DNA from: Flavobacteriaceae bacterium
Lineage (GTDB): Bacteria; Bacteroidota; Bacteroidia; Flavobacteriales; Flavobacteriaceae
Assembly (NCBI GenBank): GCA_027490305.1
Contig: JAIXYI010000065.1
Location: 1 to 47,335 of the forward strand
Reading direction: 5' to 3'
DNA: 47,335 nt
A model generated the notes under the pieces. It had not been told where the DNA came from and made no database searches. It saw only the letters and a list, made by a program, of their open reading frames with translations. A program made the translations under genes and the position numbers. Shown piece after piece: positions 43,816 through 47,335 of the stretch. How positions within the stretch are numbered: the first letter of the stretch is position 1; every line of letters begins with the position of its first letter.

Positions 43816-43840
43816 CTGATAGGAATATGACAAGTATCAG
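43816..43840 (-). promoter_or_regulatory. Inverted repeat upstream of the cco operon
   Basis: CTGATA-N13-TATCAG is a perfect inverted repeat 40 bases upstream of the ccoI start, in a gap of 98 bp that must hold the cco promoter. Its half site TGATA/TATCA recalls Crp/Fnr-type sites (TTGAT-N4-ATCAA), but the spacing is too wide for a standard FNR box. No perfect TAnnTTTG element was found; AATTTTG on the minus strand is the nearest. Confidence 0.4.
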
Positions 43841-43874
43841 TACGACGGAATTTCCGGGCCGAATCCGGAAACGG

Positions 43875-45305
43875 CTATGCTTTCTTCGCCAGGAAACCGT
43901 AGTAAACCGGCACGCCCAACGCCACGACGCCAACTGCAACCGCGGTGTTAACGGTATCATAGAGGAAGAGCGCACCGCAAATTCCCACGGTCACCAAAAG
44001 GTAGATAATGGGCAGCACCGGGAAACCGAACGCGCGATACGGTCGATCGGCCTGCGGCTCCGTCTTACGAAGGCGGAACACGCCTAGTATAGTGACCATG
44101 TAAAAGAGCAACGACGCAAAGGTGGCGTATTTGATCAGCGTGCCGTAGGTTCCGGAAAAACAAAGTAGACTGGCCCAGAGACACTGCACCCATAAGGCTT
44201 TCGCCGGAACGTCGTGGCGGTTGAGTTCGCCTGCCTGCCGGAAGAACATACCGTCTTTGGCCATGGCGTAGAAAAGACGACCGCCGGCGAGGATGAGTCC
44301 GCTGTTGCACCCAAAAGTGGAAACCATAATCAAACCGGCCATGATGAGTACCCCGGCATTACCAAAAATCATGCTGGCCGCGGCGGCCCCCACCCGATCC
44401 TGGTCGGCGAACATAATGCCGCGCTCCAATACGGAAACGCCATCCGGACTGCCATTCAGCGGCAATAGCGACAGATACGCGAGGTTGGCCAAGAGATAGA
44501 TCACGGTCACGATGGCGGTCCCGAGGAAAAGGCTTCGGGGAATGTTCTTTTTCGGATCGCGGATTTCACCAGCTATGAAGGTGACATTGTTCCAGGCGTC
44601 GCTCGAAAAAAGTGGGTTGATGATGGCGGCGCCCAACGCGCCCACCAGTGCCCCACCGGCCAGTTCGGTGATCGATCCGTCGGTGCCGGTCTTCACCGGA
44701 TGCCACATATCAGCAAAATTGGCCGCGAGTGTGTCGGTTTGCAATCCGACGTACAGTCCGAGGAAAATCAAGGAAAAGATCGCCACCAATTTAGCGGCCG
44801 TAAAGGTTGTCTGCACGGCCTTACCCGACCGTACGCCTTTGGTGTTGATATAGGTTAGGAGCAGGATGCTGAGTAGTGCCAAGACCTGTTTGAGGGAGAT
44901 CGCATAACTACCCGCTTCAAAAATCTTTGTTTCAAGCGCCGGGAAAAACACCGCGGTATAATTGGCAAACGCCACGGCAACCGCCGCAATTGTGCAGGTT
45001 TGGATGACGGTGAACACCGTCCAGCCATAGAGGAACGACCACAAGCGTCCGAAGGCCCGTTGGATGTAGACGAATTGTCCGCCTGCGGTAGGCATCATCC
45101 CGGCCAATTCTCCATACGTCAGTGCCGCTGTCATGGTCAGGAAGCCCGTCAACACCCACAGCAACAGCATATAGCCAGACGATCCGATATCGCGCGCCAT
45201 GAGGGTGGTTACAATAAAAATGCCCGACCCGATCATCGAGCCCGCTACGATGGAGGTAGCGCTCACGAGTCCGAGCGAACGCTGTAATTGGTGTTTTTCG
45301 GCCAT
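43875..45305 (-). CDS. APC-family amino acid permease
   Basis: 476 residues with about 12-13 membrane helices. The first helices carry the APC signature GLVSATSIVAGSMIGSGIFI, and TYGELAGMMPTAGGQFVYIQ is the helix 3 consensus. A second conserved block is FSSDAWNNVTFIAGEIRDPK. It resembles the LAT-like and AdiC-like exchangers that import amino acids; the substrate is not determined. It reads leftward 98 bases ahead of ccoI but has its own upstream region. Confidence 0.9.
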   Translation of the reverse strand: MAEKHQLQRSLGLVSATSIVAGSMIGSGIFIVTTLMARDIGSSGYMLLLWVLTGFLTMTAALTYGELAGMMPTAGGQFVYIQRAFGRLWSFLYGWTVFTVIQTCTIAAVAVAFANYTAVFFPALETKIFEAGSYAISLKQVLALLSILLLTYINTKGVRSGKAVQTTFTAAKLVAIFSLIFLGLYVGLQTDTLAANFADMWHPVKTGTDGSITELAGGALVGALGAAIINPLFSSDAWNNVTFIAGEIRDPKKNIPRSLFLGTAIVTVIYLLANLAYLSLLPLNGSPDGVSVLERGIMFADQDRVGAAAASMIFGNAGVLIMAGLIMVSTFGCNSGLILAGGRLFYAMAKDGMFFRQAGELNRHDVPAKALWVQCLWASLLCFSGTYGTLIKYATFASLLFYMVTILGVFRLRKTEPQADRPYRAFGFPVLPIIYLLVTVGICGALFLYDTVNTAVAVGVVALGVPVYYGFLAKKA

Positions 45306-45429
45306 GGTTTTGGTTGTTTGGCTAAAGATAGGGAATTAGGGAATTAGCGAATGGGCCAATTAGCGGATTAGCGAATGGAATTAGATAATTAGAAAATGAG
45401 ATAATTAGATAATGGTGGGATTAGCGACT

Positions 45430-45514
45430 GAGTCAATTAGCGATACGAGGCGATAGCCGACTAGCGAAGCAATTAGCGAATGGAATGAGAAAATGAGATA
45501 ATTAGATAATGAGC
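45430..45514. repeat. Left inverted repeat of the yefM-yoeB unit
   Basis: 53 bases (45430-45482, GAGTCAATTAGCGATACGAG at its start) match the reverse complement of 46305-46357 in 50 positions. The similarity goes on for about 30 more bases of AATTAG/AAATGAG words. Further GCGACACGAGGCGA copies lie at 45512 and 46096. The surrounding 45306-45429 is the same AT-rich word repeat. Confidence 0.85.
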
Positions 45515-45532
45515 GACACGAGGCGAAGCCGA

Positions 45533-45790
45533 CTAGTCGTAGTGATGTCGGCATTTCACGATTTGGATCTCGTCATCGAGGAAGCGATAAATCAATCGAT
45601 GCTCTTCGTCAATTCTTCTCGACCAAAAGCCCGAATATTTATGCTTTAACGGCTCGGGTTTGCCGATTCCTTCAAAAGGCGTGCGGGAAATGTCTTTCAA
45701 AAGGTCGTTTATCCTTTTTACTTTCTTTTTATCGACCTTCTGCCAGTATAAATAATCTTCCCAGGATTCGTCTACGAACACATATCGCAT
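45533..45790 (-). CDS. yoeB: YoeB/Txe toxin
   Basis: 85 residues, and the residues known to matter in E. coli YoeB fall at the same numbers: Glu46, Arg65, His83 and Tyr84. GKPEPLKHKYSGFWSRRIDEEHRLIY is the family centre. It cuts mRNA in the ribosomal A site when free. Its ATG overlaps the antitoxin stop by one base, so the pair is co-translated. Confidence 0.95.
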   Translation of the reverse strand: MRYVFVDESWEDYLYWQKVDKKKVKRINDLLKDISRTPFEGIGKPEPLKHKYSGFWSRRIDEEHRLIYRFLDDEIQIVKCRHHYD

Positions 45791-46044
45791 TACTCCTCAA
45801 TCAAATCTTTAGCGAATGATTTTCCGGCACTTAGTTTCTCGATAGCCGCATCCAGCCTTTTTTCATTCGCGCGTGACGATAACTCGTAGCTCGTTGCCAT
45901 AAGGGAATTATATTCTTCCAGCGACATCACTACAATAGCGGAATCTTTTCCCCGATTTATGATCAGTGTATCAAAATTCTTTGATACGCGATCGAGGTAC
46001 GATTTGATATCTTTTCTAAATTCGGAAATATTGGCGATGAACAT
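45790..46044 (-). CDS. yefM: YefM/Phd-family antitoxin
   Basis: 84 residues. The N-terminal DNA-binding half (ISEFRKDIKSYLDRVSKN, then IINRGKDSAIVVMSLEEYN) is the YefM/Phd fold, and the C-terminal half is flexible and binds YoeB. It represses the pair through TGTACA-type palindromes just upstream. It is the first gene of the leftward pair. Confidence 0.94.
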   Translation of the reverse strand: MFIANISEFRKDIKSYLDRVSKNFDTLIINRGKDSAIVVMSLEEYNSLMATSYELSSRANEKRLDAAIEKLSAGKSFAKDLIEE

Positions 46045-46055
46045 GCGTATAAAAT

Positions 46056-46075
46056 TTGTACAAATATAAGTACAA
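46056..46075 (-). promoter_or_regulatory. yefM-yoeB promoter and double operator
   Basis: TTGTAC (46056-46061) and GTACAA (46070-46075) are inverted around AAATATAA. Read as two TGTACA-like hexamers, TGTACA and AGTACA, their centres lie 12 bp apart, which is the geometry reported for E. coli yefM-yoeB as far as I recall. The minus-strand -7 element TATATTTG (plus 46061-46068) lies between them, so binding would block transcription. Confidence 0.75.
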
Positions 46076-46205
46076 TATGAGTAGCAAATGTGTCAATTAG
46101 CGACACGAGGCGAAGGAATTAATAGAATGGGGAATTAGACAACTCGTGAAGTCATATTAGCTAATTAGCAGCGTGGTAAATAGTGACATTAAATAAGTTG
46201 GAAAG

Positions 46206-46226
46206 GGGAGTGTCCAACGAATTGCA
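46206..46226. repeat. Solo copy resembling the IS256-type end
   Basis: GGGAGTGTCCAACGAATTG matches the outer end of the insertion sequence at the right edge (GGGAGTGTTCAACGAACTG, 47217-47235) in 17 of 19 bases. It may be a scar or a target-linked remnant. The rest of 46076-46366 is AT-rich word repeats and the right arm at 46273-46357, with no gene. Confidence 0.4.
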
Positions 46227-46272
46227 TGCAGCGACGACGAATGTTATGACACCGCGCGCTAATCCGCCCCTA

Positions 46273-46357
46273 CCTCATTTTCTAATTATCTCATTTTCTA
46301 ATTACATTCGCTAATTGCTTCGCCAGTCGGCTATCGCCTCGTGTCGCTAATTGGCTC
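46273..46357. repeat. Right inverted repeat of the yefM-yoeB unit
   Basis: Reverse complement of 45430-45514 (see there). Its outer end abuts the stop codon of mazG: TAA is followed by TTAGCGAATGAGCC. Confidence 0.85.
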
Positions 46358-46366
46358 ATTCGCTAA

Positions 46367-47137
46367 TTACATCCGCTTCGCCTCCTCCCAAAACACATCC
46401 ATTTCCGCCAACGTCATGTCGGCTAATTTCTTGCCCGTTTCGGTGGCGCGTTTTTCGAGGTGCTGGAAGCGTTTGATGAACTTTTTATTGGTGCGTTCGA
46501 GGGCATCTTCGGGGTTGACGTTGAGGAAACGGGCGTAGTTGATCATTGAGAACAATACATCTCCGAACTCCGATTCGATGCGGTCGTGGTCGGCCGTTGC
46601 GACTTCGTGCTGTAGCTCGCCCAGTTCTTCCTGCACTTTTTCCCAGACCTGCTCGGGTTGTTCCCAGTCGAAGCCGACGCCTTTTACTTTATCCTGTATG
46701 CGGCTGGCCTTCACCATCGCCGGCAGGCTGCGGGGTACGCCTTCCAACACCGATTTCTTGCCTTCCTTCAATTTCAGCTTCTCCCAATTCTGCTTGACTT
46801 CCTCTTCATCGGCCACAGTCACATCCCCGTAGATATGTGGGTGGCGGTGGATGAGTTTCTCGCAAATCTCATGGCACACATCGGCAATATCGAAATCTCC
46901 GGTCTCGCTCCCGATTTTGGCATAAAAAACAATGTGGAGCAGCAAATCCCCCAATTCTTTCTTCACCTCCTGCAGGTCGTTGTCGAGGATGGCATCGCCT
47001 AACTCATACGTTTCTTCAATAGTCAGGTGCCGAAGCGATTGCAGGGTTTGCTTTTTGTCCCATGGGCATTGCGCGCGCAGGTCGTCCATGATGTTGAGCA
47101 AACGTTCGAAAGCGGCGAGTTGGGCGGGTCGGGACAT
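46367..47137 (-). CDS. mazG: Nucleoside triphosphate pyrophosphohydrolase MazG
   Basis: 256 residues from ATG 47137; the longer frame to 47230 runs through GAGTTTTGAGT word repeats. Two MazG domains are present: the first with CPWDKKQTLQSLRHLTIEE and TYELGDAI (metal-binding EExxE...ExxD), the second with EELGELQHEVATADHDRIES and EFGDVLFSMINYAR. It hydrolyses NTPs to NMP and pyrophosphate, cleaning aberrant nucleotides and lowering alarmone. It is unrelated to the nearby toxin-antitoxin pair. Confidence 0.94.
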   Translation of the reverse strand: MSRPAQLAAFERLLNIMDDLRAQCPWDKKQTLQSLRHLTIEETYELGDAILDNDLQEVKKELGDLLLHIVFYAKIGSETGDFDIADVCHEICEKLIHRHPHIYGDVTVADEEEVKQNWEKLKLKEGKKSVLEGVPRSLPAMVKASRIQDKVKGVGFDWEQPEQVWEKVQEELGELQHEVATADHDRIESEFGDVLFSMINYARFLNVNPEDALERTNKKFIKRFQHLEKRATETGKKLADMTLAEMDVFWEEAKRM

Positions 47138-47216
47138 AGAAGGAGTTTTGAGTGTTGAGTTTTGAGTTTTGAGTTGGGATTCGGTTAAGCTTGATATGTG
47201 TTCTGTTTCTGAGAAG

Positions 47217-47335
47217 GAGGGAGTGTTCAACGAACTGTGTCAGTTTTCCAATCTGTGACCAAAATATATATTTATTTCGTTTCTGATGCTGTTCCATGAG
47301 AAGATAGTTCCGTCCCATTTTGTTTGTGCATTTAC
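47217..47335 (-). mobile_element. Right-hand part of an IS256-family insertion sequence (cut by window edge)
   Basis: The outer end GAGTGTTCAACGAACTGTGT begins at about 47220, directly left of the stop of a transposase frame running in from the window edge. The style GAGTGTT...CTGTGTCAG is that of IS256-family terminal repeats. The spacer between it and mazG (47138-47216) is AT-rich word repeats. Confidence 0.65.
47240..47335 (-). CDS. C-terminal end of an IS256-family transposase
   Basis: 31 codons plus TGA remain, open to the window edge: KWDGTIFSWNSIRNEINIYF followed by GHRLEN. The pattern W...W..I...I.I.F..RL at the very end is that of IS256-family DDE transposases, whose stop lies just inside the terminal repeat, as here. 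The catalytic residues are outside the window, so activity cannot be judged. Confidence 0.7.
   Translation of the reverse strand, partial: VNAQTKWDGTIFSWNSIRNEINIYFGHRLEN

Noticed and set aside
43816..43840. Canonical FNR box upstream of ccoI
   Set aside because: The half sites are 13 bases apart instead of four, so it is kept only as an unassigned inverted repeat.

Overview
The window reads as the chromosome of a Bacteroidota species, most likely a Flavobacteriaceae member with about 50 % GC. The evidence is the fused CcoN-CcoO oxidase subunit, the OstA-like protein, the fused aspartokinase-homoserine dehydrogenase at the head of a thrABC operon, the DUF349 and TPR proteins, and the many start regions carrying the Bacteroidota promoter element TAnnTTTG instead of a sigma-70 -10 box. 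Nearly everything from 3.7 kb onward is housekeeping or ordinary accessory metabolism.

Layout. 1-3530 is an AT-richer accessory patch. It holds the 3' end of an unknown gene, an unknown helical protein, a two-gene unit with a membrane protein, and an HNH endonuclease. These are separated by related intergenic repeat blocks, so the patch resembles a gene-cassette array. 3.7-5.5 kb is a leftward thiol/sulfur set (TlpA-like, redoxin, rhodanese, DUF2892). It is divergent from marR-yceI, with two palindromes between them. 6.7-7.5 kb is a gene-free tandem duplication. 7.7-13.3 kb carries a glutamine amidotransferase (pabA/trpG type) and a tetR-tolC-emrA-emrB efflux operon with twin palindromes at its promoter. 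13.4-16.6 kb has a small unknown protein, YaaA, a membrane protein and a stand-alone histidine ammonia-lyase.

16.8-21.9 kb is the threonine operon thrA-thrB-thrC. It is preceded by a 32-residue leader ORF with eight threonine codons and by mutually exclusive hairpins, a convincing attenuator. 22.0-25.4 kb has a HigB/HigA-type toxin-antitoxin pair, a DoxX-like protein, pyrF and prfA. 25.8-35.2 kb runs rightward: OstA-like protein, class III aminotransferase, TPR protein, aroE, a large DUF349 protein and hemN. 35.2-43.8 kb is a complete leftward cbb3 oxidase operon (ccoI, ccoS, ccoNO, ccoQ, ccoP, ccoG, ccoH, SafE-like), convergent with hemN. HemN makes haem without oxygen, which fits micro-oxic respiration. 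43.9-47.1 kb holds an amino-acid permease, a YefM/YoeB module enclosed by long inverted repeats, and mazG. The window ends inside an IS256-family insertion sequence.

The most unusual material lies between the genes. One AT-rich repeat family built from words such as TTAGCGAATG and AATTAGAAAATG borders many genes in inverted pairs and supplies several stop codons. There are also a 75-bp tandem repeat, a 369-bp tandem duplication, several large imperfect palindromes and the threonine leader. I did not find a clearly novel multi-gene enzymatic or defence system. The best candidates for undescribed biology are the threonine attenuator, the stop-codon-anchored repeats, the repeat-enclosed toxin-antitoxin unit and the cassette-like patch at the left edge.
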